IMG/VR virus record: IMGVR_UViG_3300032288_003449
Span: 1-47,365 of that record
Source: a virus
Direction: 5' to 3' (one strand)
Length of the DNA stretch: 47,365 nucleotides
Shown: positions 15,706 to 24,474 of the stretch, piece by piece
Numbering within the stretch: position 1 is the first letter of the stretch
How the letters are laid out: each line of letters opens with the position of its first letter
Position numbers and translations under genes: made by a program
Notes under the pieces: generated by a model
Database searches by the model: none
Told to the model about the DNA's origin: nothing
Seen by the model: only the letters and a program-made list of their open reading frames with translations

Positions 15706-17208
15706 ATGGTAGAAGTTAGAAACAAAATTAGTTCAACGACAGTATATTTTAATATAGGTCAGTTGAAGCAGATGGTAATTGATAAAACATTGATTACTAT
15801 TCCTGAGTTCTTACAAAGAAAACTTTTAAAAGATAAATGGTTTGGGAACAAATATCAGAATTGTAAAGAGTTTATCATTTCGGTTTGGAAGGGTACAAAC
15901 GTATTGGATACATTTAGTGTTGTTTACTTATCAAAACTTATTGAAGTGGTACAAGATAAGATTGATGCTGCAGATGGTAAGGTTAGAGAAGAATATGTTA
16001 AGATTATGGAAATCTTAAAAGGATACGAAATCTTAGATGAAGAAGTATTAGTATGTCTGGATGGACAAAGTAGATTGATATTGGGTATCATGTCTTACAT
16101 TGATAAAGATTCTAAGTATGCATTGGATTTGGAATCAAATGATATTGAATTATATGTTGATGGAAAACGTAATAGTATCTTATCACAAAAATCTTTCAAT
16201 GATTTACCAAGTGAAATTAAAGAGTATTTCTATAACTTAGATTTAACTTTTAATATTATAGAAGACTTTGCTAAATTGGAAGATGTTATTCAATCATTGA
16301 TTAATAAACAAAAAGGATTTAACTGGAGTTGGTTTCAGATATTAAAACAATTCAATAGATTCGAATCATATACTCTTAAGATGTTGGAAAAGATTAAACC
16401 ATCATTTACATTAGGATATGAAAAAAGTATGAATGGTTCTATCAATGATGCATTGAAGTTTGATGTGGATGGTGACCAATTGATGCTTACAAGTTTGGCA
16501 CACATATACCAATTTGGTGTTTGGCCAAGTGAAGATGATGTTAGAAAAACTATTGGTAATCCTTTACATGGTATTGCAGATACTACATTAGAAAATGTAC
16601 AAAAGTATTCATTAGAGTATTTTAATTTTGCAAAAGCAAAAGATGCCGATAAAATCAAAGTAACACCTTTAGTAAACTATGTTATTCTAAGACAATTGAT
16701 GGATAATGTAAAATCAAATAGTACATTATTCAACAATATTAACTTTAATAGAAAGTTTGTTATTGTAGATAACACAAAGTTTATTAATGAGTTTTTAAAG
16801 TGGGATATTACTTTAAAAGATATACAACATTCAGCTTCTGGTATGTTTAATAGTGAAACAAATCAATGGGAACAAAAGAAAGAAGGTTATTCATATTGGT
16901 CAGGCGGTCAAGGTAGTAGACAACCTGAAAAGAGAATGAAGTTATTCGTTGAGTATTTTCCTTGGGATGAATTGGAAGCAGAAGGTATAATTAGTTCTGA
17001 TATTAAAATGCCATCAAAAGAGAAAGTATTATTACATAATAACTTTAAAGATGCGAAAGGTAATTCTATCTCATTGCGTGAAGTGAAAAAATATGATAGA
17101 GGACACAAAACATCAAAACATAATAAAGGTACTAATCAATTAGATAATTTAGTACCCGAATTGTTGAGTGAAAATAGAAGTCACCAAGAAACAAATTTAG
17201 AAATATAA
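15706..17208 (+). CDS. DUF262/GmrSD-like protein with a C-terminal HNH-like region
   Basis: A 500-residue protein. The N-terminal part has PEFLQRK (about 34-40) and CLDGQSRLILGIMSY, with DGQSR at 119-123, matching the DGQ(Q/S)R motif of DUF262 (ParB/Srx-like fold). The C-terminus has YDRGHKTS (463-470) and TNQLDNLVPELLSENRSH, the His/Asn pattern of an HNH nuclease. The layout fits GmrSD-type and related DUF262/HNH defence nucleases. It has its own promoter and terminator. In a phage it could exclude rival phages, degrade host DNA or act as a mobile nuclease; which one is inference. Confidence 0.75.
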   Translation: MVEVRNKISSTTVYFNIGQLKQMVIDKTLITIPEFLQRKLLKDKWFGNKYQNCKEFIISVWKGTNVLDTFSVVYLSKLIEVVQDKIDAADGKVREEYVKIMEILKGYEILDEEVLVCLDGQSRLILGIMSYIDKDSKYALDLESNDIELYVDGKRNSILSQKSFNDLPSEIKEYFYNLDLTFNIIEDFAKLEDVIQSLINKQKGFNWSWFQILKQFNRFESYTLKMLEKIKPSFTLGYEKSMNGSINDALKFDVDGDQLMLTSLAHIYQFGVWPSEDDVRKTIGNPLHGIADTTLENVQKYSLEYFNFAKAKDADKIKVTPLVNYVILRQLMDNVKSNSTLFNNINFNRKFVIVDNTKFINEFLKWDITLKDIQHSASGMFNSETNQWEQKKEGYSYWSGGQGSRQPEKRMKLFVEYFPWDELEAEGIISSDIKMPSKEKVLLHNNFKDAKGNSISLREVKKYDRGHKTSKHNKGTNQLDNLVPELLSENRSHQETNLEI

Positions 17209-17213
17209 GTGAA

Positions 17214-17242
17214 AACGGGGAGCAGAAATGTTCCCCGTTTTT
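17214..17242 (+). terminator. Rho-independent terminator after the DUF262/HNH gene
   Basis: AACGGGG and CCCCGTT form a GC-rich stem with an A/T closing pair inside, followed by TTTTTG. It marks the start of a 365-nt non-coding stretch. Confidence 0.88.
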
Positions 17243-17277
17243 GTATTATGTTATTTTAACCAAAAAATAGGGTATTT

Positions 17278-17479
17278 CATAACTCATTGATTCTCAATAA
17301 GTTATGCAACCTATTGATTTTCAATGAATTATGAGGTTTTCATAACTCGTTGATTTTCAATAGGTTATTTTATGCCCTCATAACTCGTTGATAATCAATG
17401 AAAAAATTCTTTATTGATAATCAATGAGTTGCACAATTCTCAAATAACCCATTTCATAACTCGTTGATAATCAATGAAC
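17278..17479 (+). repeat. Cluster of six palindromic repeats
   Basis: Six units at about 17278, 17307, 17341, 17379, 17410 and 17455. Each carries the core TTGAT(A/T)(A/T)TCAA, or a one-base variant, with arms like TAACTC and GAGTTA, so each unit is itself an inverted repeat of about 25 bp. Arms vary more than the core. The cluster fills the non-coding gap and ends 15 nt before the promoter at 17495. It could be an operator array, an origin element or a dispersed repeat family. Confidence 0.8.
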
Positions 17480-17494
17480 TTTTTTTCCTTAATA

Positions 17495-17526
17495 TTTGGC
17501 CAGTATGTAAAAAAGTTGTATCTTTA
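17495..17526 (+). promoter_or_regulatory. Bacteroidota-type promoter for the GP88-like operon
   Basis: TTTG at 17495-17498, 20-bp spacer, TATCTTTA at 17519-17526. A leader of about 40 nt precedes the ATG at 17573. The palindromic repeat array lies directly upstream. Confidence 0.7.
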
Positions 17527-17572
17527 CTTTGTTCGACAGAGAATATCCCAACATATATAAAAAAATCTTAAT

Positions 17573-18418
17573 ATGAGTACAATGAAATTTACAACAATTG
17601 GTAGTGCCAAAAAACAAACTAAGTTATCTTATTTAGGTAGTGTGGCGAGTAGTTCAAAAATCGCGAAAGGTTTAAAGTATAACGAAATGACGTATATACT
17701 TTATCTTGCACCCGCTTCTCAAAGTGGTTATAATGTATGTCCTATGAGTACGGAAGAATGTAGAACGGCTTGTTTAACTGAATCGGGACATAATCGTATT
17801 GATGTTAAAAAGAATAACATTAATAAAGCCCGTATCGCTAAAACAAAATTATTCTTTGAACATAGAGAGTTCTTTATGGGTTGGTTAGTTACCGAAATTG
17901 AGAAAGCTAAATATGTTGCTGAAAGTAAAGGTTATACATTTTCAGTTCGTATCAATGGTACATCCGATATTGATTTAACTACATTCAAATTAAATGGTAA
18001 GAATATATTAGAATTGTTCAATGATGTTCAGTTCTATGATTATACCAAAGTATCTAAACGATTTAAAATGTTAGATAAGTACGATAACTATGACCTTACA
18101 TATTCATTCAGCGGACACAATATGTTCCAATGTTTAGATTTGTTGAATAAAAACAAAGGTAGGGTTGCTATGGTATTTGAAGGTAAGGTATTACCACAAT
18201 CATTTATGGGTTATAAAGTAATTGATGGTGATGCTTATGATATGAGATATATGGATGAGCAGGGTGTTATTGTAGGATTGAAGTTTAAGAAAGTTCGTAA
18301 CAAAATTGATACAGCAAACAACGCATTTATTATTCCAATGGATAGTAAATTTAGTGTTTATAATGAAGTGAAAGAAACACCTAAGAAAAAATTGTTTATA
18401 TTAAATAATGATAGATAA
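17573..18418 (+). CDS. GP88-family phage protein
   Basis: A 281-residue protein with the family pattern: a leading TKLSYLG, APASQSGYNVCPMSTEECRTACL (about 47-69, with paired cysteines), ARIAKTKLFFEHREFF, and RINGTSDID in the middle. The GP88 domain is known from mycobacteriophages and many environmental phages; its function has not been established. The ending PKKKLFILNNDR is basic. First gene of a long unit after the 17495 promoter. Confidence 0.75.
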   Translation: MSTMKFTTIGSAKKQTKLSYLGSVASSSKIAKGLKYNEMTYILYLAPASQSGYNVCPMSTEECRTACLTESGHNRIDVKKNNINKARIAKTKLFFEHREFFMGWLVTEIEKAKYVAESKGYTFSVRINGTSDIDLTTFKLNGKNILELFNDVQFYDYTKVSKRFKMLDKYDNYDLTYSFSGHNMFQCLDLLNKNKGRVAMVFEGKVLPQSFMGYKVIDGDAYDMRYMDEQGVIVGLKFKKVRNKIDTANNAFIIPMDSKFSVYNEVKETPKKKLFILNNDR

Positions 18419-18419
18419 T

Positions 18420-18677
18420 ATGAGTAAAGTAAAAATTAAATTAGAAATGACACAATGTATTAAGTGTGGTGGTGATATGCCACTTTTGAGAGTAGTGAAG
18501 TATGGTTACAAAAGTTGCGTTAATTGTAGTTCAGTTCAAAAAGTTGGTGGAGTTGCAATCGCTAATCACAAAACAGGTAACGAAATACAAATCATGCCCA
18601 AAGAAGATGCGGATAGATTATATAGATTATCACAAAGAAGTGGATATGGTGTGTGTAATGGTATGAAACACAATTAA
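18420..18677 (+). CDS. Zinc-ribbon protein
   Basis: An 85-residue protein with CIKCGGDMPLLRVVKYGYKSCVNCS: two CxxC knuckles about 17 residues apart, as in zinc ribbons and C4-type DksA-like fingers. I chose the ATG at 18420 (context TAATATGAG, as in neighbouring genes) over one at 18408 that lies inside the previous gene. A transcription or nucleic-acid-binding role is plausible, but the partner is unknown. Confidence 0.7.
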   Translation: MSKVKIKLEMTQCIKCGGDMPLLRVVKYGYKSCVNCSSVQKVGGVAIANHKTGNEIQIMPKEDADRLYRLSQRSGYGVCNGMKHN

Positions 18678-18688
18678 AATATAAAGAT

Positions 18689-19213
18689 ATGAATTATTAC
18701 CAAATAGTTGCATTTGCGCAACACTTAAAAAAAGAAAATATGAATAACAATTTTATGAATGACCCGAATGAATTTACAACGGATGTGATGAACGAAGATA
18801 GTTTAATGAATCAGTATTTTGATATGATTAAAGGACACGATTATTCACATATGTTTTCGGATGATGATAGATATTATACCGCAGGTGTACGAAGTGAAAA
18901 ACTTATCAAAGAAGTGCTACATTCATTGATTGCAATTTGTAGAGTTGATGCTGAAAGATTATTAGAAGATAGTATTTCGGAAGTACGTGAGGAATATACT
19001 GATGGTTTAACACATAGAACTATTCGTATTTGGTTTAGTGATTATATTGATAACACACATAACATAAATGTCAAACCATACACAAAAGAAGCATTCAAAT
19101 GTGTTGATGGAATGTATTACGCAGGTGATGTATTTGATATTGATGGTGATGGTTGGGTAAGTGAAGAACAATTGGAATTACTATTATTGGAGTTTAATAA
19201 CGGAGTGAAATAA
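18689..19213 (+). CDS. Acidic protein with an EF-hand-like loop
   Basis: A 174-residue acidic protein. Near the C-terminus, DIDGDGWVSEEQ (150-161) followed by LELLLLEF matches an EF-hand calcium-binding loop and exiting helix, except that position 12 is Gln rather than Glu/Asp. The rest (helical, with SEKLIKEVLHSLIAICRVDAERLLED in the middle) is unrecognised. Confidence 0.6.
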   Translation: MNYYQIVAFAQHLKKENMNNNFMNDPNEFTTDVMNEDSLMNQYFDMIKGHDYSHMFSDDDRYYTAGVRSEKLIKEVLHSLIAICRVDAERLLEDSISEVREEYTDGLTHRTIRIWFSDYIDNTHNINVKPYTKEAFKCVDGMYYAGDVFDIDGDGWVSEEQLELLLLEFNNGVK

Positions 19214-19214
19214 T

Positions 19215-19373
19215 ATGACAAAGACATACTACGACGTGAATGTATTATCGGTAAGTGGTGATACAATAATCATTAAAGGATTAACCAATAGTTCATTAAA
19301 TAGTTTAACGAATAATATAAACACAATTAAAACGATTGAGATTATCAAACAATACGATAAAAAAATTAAATAA
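19215..19373 (+). CDS. Small hypothetical protein
   Basis: A 52-residue protein: strand-like start (TYYDVNVLSVSGDTIIIKGL), then an N/T/S-rich segment and a basic tail. TAATATG-type junctions on both sides. No family recognised. Confidence 0.5.
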   Translation: MTKTYYDVNVLSVSGDTIIIKGLTNSSLNSLTNNINTIKTIEIIKQYDKKIK

Positions 19374-19374
19374 T

Positions 19375-20106
19375 ATGGCAGCAAATAGAACATCAAACTA
19401 CATAGCTACTATTCCAATGAAATCGGAAGAACAGGTTATGGAAGTGAAGAAAGTATTAGAACAAATCTTTGGATGGGTTACTCTACGTGGTAGACATAAT
19501 GATAGAAAATCCGTAGTGAAAGGTTGGAGTAAAAGTAGACAAAATGATGTGCCGTGGAGACAATCACAATACATTGACATTTACTTACATTCAGCTAATC
19601 CAAATCGTATAAGGATATGGAAAAAGCAAGGTATGGAACGAAAGAACTTACAATTGAATGATACGAATGTAATGGTTGCAAGAATGATTGGTAATATGGG
19701 AATGGGTTTATCGGATGTAGTGAAACATCAGAAAGAAACAATGCAAAAAGATGCACTCCAAGCTGTACAATCAATTTGGAATATCGTTAAAACAAAAGAC
19801 CCGAAGTTTCAACGAAAGGAAATGAAACGAAAGTATAACAATAAAAGTTATCGTTTACAAAAAGGTGATTGGGGTTATATAACACAAGAATTGTTAGACT
19901 ACACTTACCTATGTAATGTGGTATCATTCTCACAATTGAAAAGTCATTATGATATCGTAATAAGAGGTAATAGTAGTTCCCAAAATGGTGGTAGTTTCAT
20001 ACATCATTTACAAGCTTTAGTCAAAAGAGACAATGCTAAAAATAGAAGATGTGGTAGGTATTTAGCTAAAACAAATTATGGTAAATACTATGTAGCAAAT
20101 TATTAA
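19375..20106 (+). CDS. Hypothetical basic protein
   Basis: A 243-residue basic protein (many K, R, N and Q). The start MAANRTSNYIATIPMKSEEQ follows a TAATATG junction; an upstream TTG is less likely. Patterns include WRQSQYIDIYLHSANPNRIRIW and, near the end, KRDNAKNRRCGRYLAKTNYGKYYV. No family recognised; the composition would suit nucleic-acid binding. Confidence 0.55.
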   Translation: MAANRTSNYIATIPMKSEEQVMEVKKVLEQIFGWVTLRGRHNDRKSVVKGWSKSRQNDVPWRQSQYIDIYLHSANPNRIRIWKKQGMERKNLQLNDTNVMVARMIGNMGMGLSDVVKHQKETMQKDALQAVQSIWNIVKTKDPKFQRKEMKRKYNNKSYRLQKGDWGYITQELLDYTYLCNVVSFSQLKSHYDIVIRGNSSSQNGGSFIHHLQALVKRDNAKNRRCGRYLAKTNYGKYYVANY

Positions 20107-20123
20107 TATTAAAACAAAACAAT

Positions 20124-20510
20124 ATGAATTTTTCAAATTTTAAGGACGTGGTTGAAAGAATAAGAAAGACCAACGACCAAAGAGCAAAGATGGCTTTCAC
20201 ATTAGTTGGTGTAATGAAACATAGTGAACATTGTTCGATACAAATGAGAAGTACAGTCGCAGCATCTATGATTGAGATGTTGGAAACTTGTATGATTGAT
20301 GAAGATGATGATTTGGTTAATATTATGAATGACGCAATCAATCAGGTATGTGAAGATGCGAAAGAACATGGTGTGGATGATTTGCGTTCTATGTTGAAAC
20401 AAACTATTGAACATGCAAACGAAGTTCTTGAAGAGAAACTTAACAGAGTGAAAGAAGGTAATGATATTCTTTCTAAAATGAATTTTGATAACAATATAAA
20501 TTTAAACTAA
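20124..20510 (+). CDS. Hypothetical helical protein
   Basis: A 128-residue protein, almost entirely helical, with an acidic centre (IDEDDDLVNIMND) and a C-terminal charged helix (about 90-118). Several Cys, His and Met residues lie in the first half. No family recognised. It is followed by a 1-nt gap to the next gene. Confidence 0.55.
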   Translation: MNFSNFKDVVERIRKTNDQRAKMAFTLVGVMKHSEHCSIQMRSTVAASMIEMLETCMIDEDDDLVNIMNDAINQVCEDAKEHGVDDLRSMLKQTIEHANEVLEEKLNRVKEGNDILSKMNFDNNINLN

Positions 20511-20511
20511 T

Positions 20512-20886
20512 ATGGGATTAGATATGTACGCTTACGCTACTAAAGCAAAATTAAAAAGTGAAGTAGATTTTACTGAAACGAATTTGAAACCTGAAGAAGT
20601 CCACTATTGGAGAAAGCACCCTAACTTACATGGTTGGATGCACGAACTTTATTTGAGTAAAGGTGGTGATAAACATAGTGACTTTAATGGTGATTGTGTT
20701 GTATTAACTGAAACCGATTTGAATGAATTAGAAAGTGATATTAAGGATGGAAGTTTACCTAACACATCGGGTTTCTTTTTTGGACAAACCGATGGTAGTG
20801 AAATTGAAGATGATTTGGAATTTGTTAGAAAAGCCAAAGAAGTAATCAAAGAAGGTAAGAAGGTTTATTATACAAGTTGGTGGTAA
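20512..20886 (+). CDS. Conserved 'MGLDMY' phage protein
   Basis: A 124-residue protein starting MGLDMYAYATKAK, with HYWRKHPNLHGWMHELY (about 31-47) and a late FFFGQTDGSE. The start is shared by a phage family that is sometimes labelled phosphoglycerate kinase; nothing in this short sequence supports that enzyme. Function unknown. Confidence 0.7.
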   Translation: MGLDMYAYATKAKLKSEVDFTETNLKPEEVHYWRKHPNLHGWMHELYLSKGGDKHSDFNGDCVVLTETDLNELESDIKDGSLPNTSGFFFGQTDGSEIEDDLEFVRKAKEVIKEGKKVYYTSWW

Positions 20887-20887
20887 T

Positions 20888-20986
20888 ATGAAAAAGATAA
20901 TTAAAAATGTTCTATTCATTCTTAGAGAGTGGATAGAACAACATCACGAAATGGAAAGATGGTCAATTAGAAATAGAAATAAATAA
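20888..20986 (+). CDS. Very small basic protein
   Basis: A 32-residue peptide: amphipathic/hydrophobic helix (IIKNVLFILREWI) and a basic tail. It fits exactly between two genes with a TAATATG start junction and 3 nt to the ligase. No family recognised. Confidence 0.4.
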   Translation: MKKIIKNVLFILREWIEQHHEMERWSIRNRNK

Positions 20987-20989
20987 GTT

Positions 20990-22099
20990 ATGAAGTTAGA
21001 TACGATATACAAAAAGACAAAGACAGGTGCAACGCAAGAGTGGACAATCGAAGTAGTTGGTAATAAATACCGAACACATAGTGGACAAGTTGGTGGACAG
21101 ATAACCACAAACGAATGGACAATAGTATATGGTAAGAATGAAGGTAAAGCAAACGCAACTACCGATAGTGAACAATGTATGAAAGAAACGGTAGCTAAAC
21201 GAACTAAGAAATTAGAGAGTGGTTACTTTGAGAATATCAAACACATACACAAACAACAATACTTTGAACCGATGTTGGCGAGTAAGTGGGAAGATAGTAA
21301 AGATAAAATTACATACCCAATATTCTCACAACCTAAATTGGATGGTATTAGATGTATCGTAACAAAAGATGGTATGTTTAGTCGTAATGGTAAATCAATC
21401 ATTTCAGCACCACACATCTACGAATCACTTAAACCACTATTTGATGAAAATCCTGATTTGATATTCGATGGTGAGTTGTATGCAGATAAGTTTGCTAATG
21501 ATTTCAATAAGATTGTATCATTAGTTAAGAAAACAAAACCAACCGATTCGGACTTAAAAGAAAGTAAAAAGAATATTCAATATTGGATATACGATTTACC
21601 AAATGAAGATGATACATTTGAAATCAGAAGTCAATCTCTATATGACCTCTTTATGGAATGGAGTTGTTTTACTAAACATTGTATTAATGTAGATACTGAT
21701 GTATGTAAAAGTGAAAAGGAAGTGATGGAGTTTTACGAACAATATGTAGATGCAGGATTTGAAGGTCAGATGTTGCGACTAGATGGTAAGTATGAAAATA
21801 AGAGAAGTAAGAACTTAATGAAACACAAATCATTCGTTGATGAAGAATATATCATTAAGGATATAGTTGAGGGTGAGGGTAATAGAACGGGTACCGCAGG
21901 TTACTTTGTATTTGAAACGGAAGATGGTAAAACATTCAAATCAAATGTAAAAGGAACTTGGGAAGAAACGGAAGAAATGCTAAAAAGTAGAAAGAAGTTG
22001 ATAGGTAAATCAGCGACTGTTAAGTATTTCAATTTAACACCGGATGGTATTCCCCGTTTCCCTTATGTAATTAATATTGATAGAGAAAGTTATGAATAA
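20990..22099 (+). CDS. ATP-dependent DNA ligase with N-terminal WGR-like domain
   Basis: A 369-residue protein. Residues 1-85 resemble a WGR domain (EWTIEVVGNKYRTHSGQVGG, a late KKLESGY), a nick-binding module known from PARPs. The ligase core has motif I PKLDGIR with the nucleotidyl-accepting Lys at 116, motif III FDGELY (about 159-164), motif IV EGQMLR (about 256-261) and motif V MKHK (about 277). A C-terminal OB-like part contains RFPYVINIDR. The enzyme seals nicks via an adenylated lysine, probably during phage DNA replication or repair. No replication genes are adjacent here. Confidence 0.88.
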   Translation: MKLDTIYKKTKTGATQEWTIEVVGNKYRTHSGQVGGQITTNEWTIVYGKNEGKANATTDSEQCMKETVAKRTKKLESGYFENIKHIHKQQYFEPMLASKWEDSKDKITYPIFSQPKLDGIRCIVTKDGMFSRNGKSIISAPHIYESLKPLFDENPDLIFDGELYADKFANDFNKIVSLVKKTKPTDSDLKESKKNIQYWIYDLPNEDDTFEIRSQSLYDLFMEWSCFTKHCINVDTDVCKSEKEVMEFYEQYVDAGFEGQMLRLDGKYENKRSKNLMKHKSFVDEEYIIKDIVEGEGNRTGTAGYFVFETEDGKTFKSNVKGTWEETEEMLKSRKKLIGKSATVKYFNLTPDGIPRFPYVINIDRESYE

Positions 22100-22112
22100 T
22101 AAAAAATAAATT

Positions 22113-22457
22113 ATGAAAGTAGTATCACACTATCCACCATTTTGTTTTGAAAGTCCAATGACCGGAAAGAAATGGATTGTATGTACCGGTAAAGGTAGTC
22201 AATGGATTGAAGTAAATAGATGGTATGGTTGGGCAGAGTTAGAGAAGATGTGGGAAAAGATTGAGTATGGATTTACAAAAGAATTGAAAGAAAAAATCAA
22301 AGTGAAAAAAGAATATAAAGTCAAAGGAAGTAAAGACAATGTATATAAAGTTGTAAACGATGAAGGGTTTTGGAATTGTAGTTGCCCGGCACATGGTTTC
22401 GGACGTGGTAAAGATTGTAAACACATTAAAGAAATAAAAAATGGGAAATCAATATAA
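22113..22457 (+). CDS. SWIM zinc-finger protein 1
   Basis: A 114-residue protein whose C-terminus has CSC (89-91) and CKH (102-104): the CxCx(n)CxH pattern of a SWIM zinc finger, involved in DNA or protein binding. The first part has paired W/Y residues (WIEVNRWYGWAELEKMW). A second SWIM protein is at 24879. Its end overlaps the next gene's start. Confidence 0.75.
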   Translation: MKVVSHYPPFCFESPMTGKKWIVCTGKGSQWIEVNRWYGWAELEKMWEKIEYGFTKELKEKIKVKKEYKVKGSKDNVYKVVNDEGFWNCSCPAHGFGRGKDCKHIKEIKNGKSI

Positions 22458-22629
22458 ACAAAGATATTACCAATGTAAATGTGGTTCCTTAACAAAGGAA
22501 TATGTTTGGGATAACGAATTGGAAAAAACAAAAATTAAATGTAGTGATTGTTCAAAGTTACTCAATCATAGTAATTTAGTAAAAGTAAATCAAGCGGTGA
22601 GCATTAGAACACCTACAAAAAATAGATAA
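22441..22629 (+). CDS. Zinc-ribbon (FmdB-like) protein
   Basis: A 62-residue protein with YYQCKCGSLTKEY and IKCSDCSKLL: one CxC and one CxxC knuckle, as in small FmdB-type zinc ribbons. It overlaps the SWIM gene by 17 nt. Its target is unknown. Confidence 0.65.
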   Translation: MGNQYKQRYYQCKCGSLTKEYVWDNELEKTKIKCSDCSKLLNHSNLVKVNQAVSIRTPTKNR

Positions 22630-22648
22630 TAAAATAAAACAAATAGTT

Positions 22649-23092
22649 ATGGGATTTTTTAGTTGGAGAACACAAGATACTGATAGAAGTATTGCAAACA
22701 ATTATTCTACGAGAAGAACATTTCCAGTTGTAATGATTGATAATAAAGGAAACAAATGGGTAGAACAAGATTACGAAGGTTATGGTGTATTTGGTGGTAA
22801 AGATTACTATGAGTTACTTGCCGAAATGAATGGAGTAGTTGAAAGGGATAAAGTGCAATTGCAAGGTGAAGCTTATACCGATTATATGAGAGGTAAAGGT
22901 ATTGATTTAGCCTTCAGTAAAGGAAATGGTAGTGGTGTTGGAACGGATGGTGTTTATTATCCTAACCTAATAGAGCAGGCTGATGGTTGGTTATATCAAA
23001 TGGCCGGACCTGATAGTTGTGAAAATCAGGGATACTTTTACGCTAATGAAGATGACGCAGATTGGGATGATGAAGAAGATTACGAAAACTAA
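22649..23092 (+). CDS. Conserved 'MGFFSW' phage protein
   Basis: A 147-residue protein starting MGFFSWRTQDTDRSIANNYS, a start I recognise from conserved hypothetical proteins of many tailed phages. It has KDYYELLAEMNG in the middle and a very acidic tail (DDADWDDEEDYEN). Function unknown. Confidence 0.7.
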   Translation: MGFFSWRTQDTDRSIANNYSTRRTFPVVMIDNKGNKWVEQDYEGYGVFGGKDYYELLAEMNGVVERDKVQLQGEAYTDYMRGKGIDLAFSKGNGSGVGTDGVYYPNLIEQADGWLYQMAGPDSCENQGYFYANEDDADWDDEEDYEN

Positions 23093-23098
23093 TATAAT

Positions 23099-23443
23099 AT
23101 GAAAAAAATAAATACATTGAATCCTGGAATATTAAATGATATGGAATTTAATATCCCTATGTATTCAGCCGATAATCAAATGTATAGATGTAAAACTATT
23201 GAACAACATAATCAAAATCCATGGAAAGAATATGTTATGATTTTTAGATATGTCCCAATGGCATATTCGGTACCAGAATATATTAAAATGATAATAAGAT
23301 TTCAGGACAGAATTAGGATAGAATTATATGAAATTAGAAACAACAAAGATATGTTTTTAATACACATTGTTGTAAATGAAAATAATATTAATTCAATAAA
23401 GGATGTTAAAGAAACATTCTATAATTTAGGAAAATCAATATAA
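23099..23443 (+). CDS. Hypothetical small protein
   Basis: A 114-residue alpha/beta-looking protein: strands YVMIFRYVP, IRIELYEIR and FLIHIVV, and a terminal IKDVKETFYNLGKS helix. The general layout is like the 'TIxN' small proteins, but it lacks their start motif. No family recognised. Confidence 0.5.
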   Translation: MKKINTLNPGILNDMEFNIPMYSADNQMYRCKTIEQHNQNPWKEYVMIFRYVPMAYSVPEYIKMIIRFQDRIRIELYEIRNNKDMFLIHIVVNENNINSIKDVKETFYNLGKSI

Positions 23444-23444
23444 T

Positions 23445-23819
23445 ATGAGTAGGACATTTTTTAGTGAGTTTGCAAATGGGCAAAACAAAGATATAGCGGT
23501 TGGTATTATAACCAAAGATGATAGTAGATATGAATTTTTGAAACCCTTATTTGAACAATATGGTTTTGGTTTTACCGATACAAAAATAGGATGTGTATTC
23601 ATTGATGGTGAAGCCGGATTGAGTGAAGCTGAATTGAAATGGGTGGAAGCTCATGAGGTAGCACACATAAATCTAAAACATAAGATGGGTGATAGAAACG
23701 ATGAAGATGAATTAGAAGCAGACCAGTTTGCAAAACTTTATTTATGGAAACATGGATATAAAGAATCTGTAAATTTGATTGATAAACATTTAAATAAAAG
23801 ACATGGAAATAAAGTATAA
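23445..23819 (+). CDS. ImmA/IrrE-like zinc metallopeptidase
   Basis: A 124-residue protein with AHEVAHINLKH (HExxH at 70-74) and a downstream DELEADQFAKLYL (E91-A-D), the spacing and ExxADxFA pattern of the M78 ImmA/IrrE group and related M48 enzymes. ImmA-type proteases cleave phage or stress repressors; a substrate here is not evident and no repressor gene is adjacent. It overlaps the next gene by 17 nt, and that gene also has an HExxH motif. Confidence 0.8.
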   Translation: MSRTFFSEFANGQNKDIAVGIITKDDSRYEFLKPLFEQYGFGFTDTKIGCVFIDGEAGLSEAELKWVEAHEVAHINLKHKMGDRNDEDELEADQFAKLYLWKHGYKESVNLIDKHLNKRHGNKV

Positions 23820-24468
23820 AATTACCGAAGTGAAACCAAATGTATTTGCAGTAATAGTAAAAGACAAATACGATAGAGCAATGTTATTTTGTAGAGCACA
23901 AGAATACTACGAAAGTCCTAACAAAAAGTTTAGAGGTAAAGATTTCAGTATGTGGGATTATATGAAATGGTATGCATCCAATCATACAGGTTTTAGTTAT
24001 GCAGGTGATTGGAGTGGGTTTAATATTCCGTTTGATGTTATGTGGGAATGTTATGAAAATCAAAATGAATTACCAGATTGGGAAACACCTTATGATGGAT
24101 ATATGTGGGAAATCTTAGTGAAGATAGATAACATTAGAGATGAGAATAAAAAATGTTATGTGATTGGGGCAGGTGATACTAACGGATGGACATTTCAACA
24201 TGAAGTTTGTCATGGGTTATGGTATACCAATCCACAATATAAGAAAGCAGCAAAGGTAGTATTAGATGCAATCGACCCAAATCATTATGTAATATTCAGA
24301 AAGAACTTATTGGATATGGGATATACTGATAAAGTGATTGATGATGAAATACAAGCTTATCTTTGTTTCGGACATGATAGTGAAAACTTTTGTGAAGGAG
24401 TTGATATAGAAAAATGTGACAAATACCATAAAGCATTTTTAATTACATTAGATGAATTTATTAAATAA
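23803..24468 (+). CDS. Putative zinc metallopeptidase (HEVCH)
   Basis: A 221-residue protein with FQHEVCHGLWY (HExxH at 133-137) and a downstream DDEIQAYLCFG (about 180-190) that could supply the third zinc ligand. The N-terminal half has W/Y-rich blocks (MWDYMKWYASNH, WDMW-like) and is unrecognised. Similar HExCH proteins occur in other phages without known function. It is translationally coupled to the ImmA/IrrE-like gene. Confidence 0.65.
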   Translation: MEIKYKITEVKPNVFAVIVKDKYDRAMLFCRAQEYYESPNKKFRGKDFSMWDYMKWYASNHTGFSYAGDWSGFNIPFDVMWECYENQNELPDWETPYDGYMWEILVKIDNIRDENKKCYVIGAGDTNGWTFQHEVCHGLWYTNPQYKKAAKVVLDAIDPNHYVIFRKNLLDMGYTDKVIDDEIQAYLCFGHDSENFCEGVDIEKCDKYHKAFLITLDEFIK

Positions 24469-24474
24469 TAAGTT

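Noticed and set aside
17278-17479. CRISPR array
   Set aside because: Units are palindromic and nearly adjacent, with no unique spacers of constant length, and no cas gene is present.
20512-20886. Phosphoglycerate kinase
   Set aside because: A label sometimes given to this phage family; the 124-residue protein has none of the kinase's domains or motifs.
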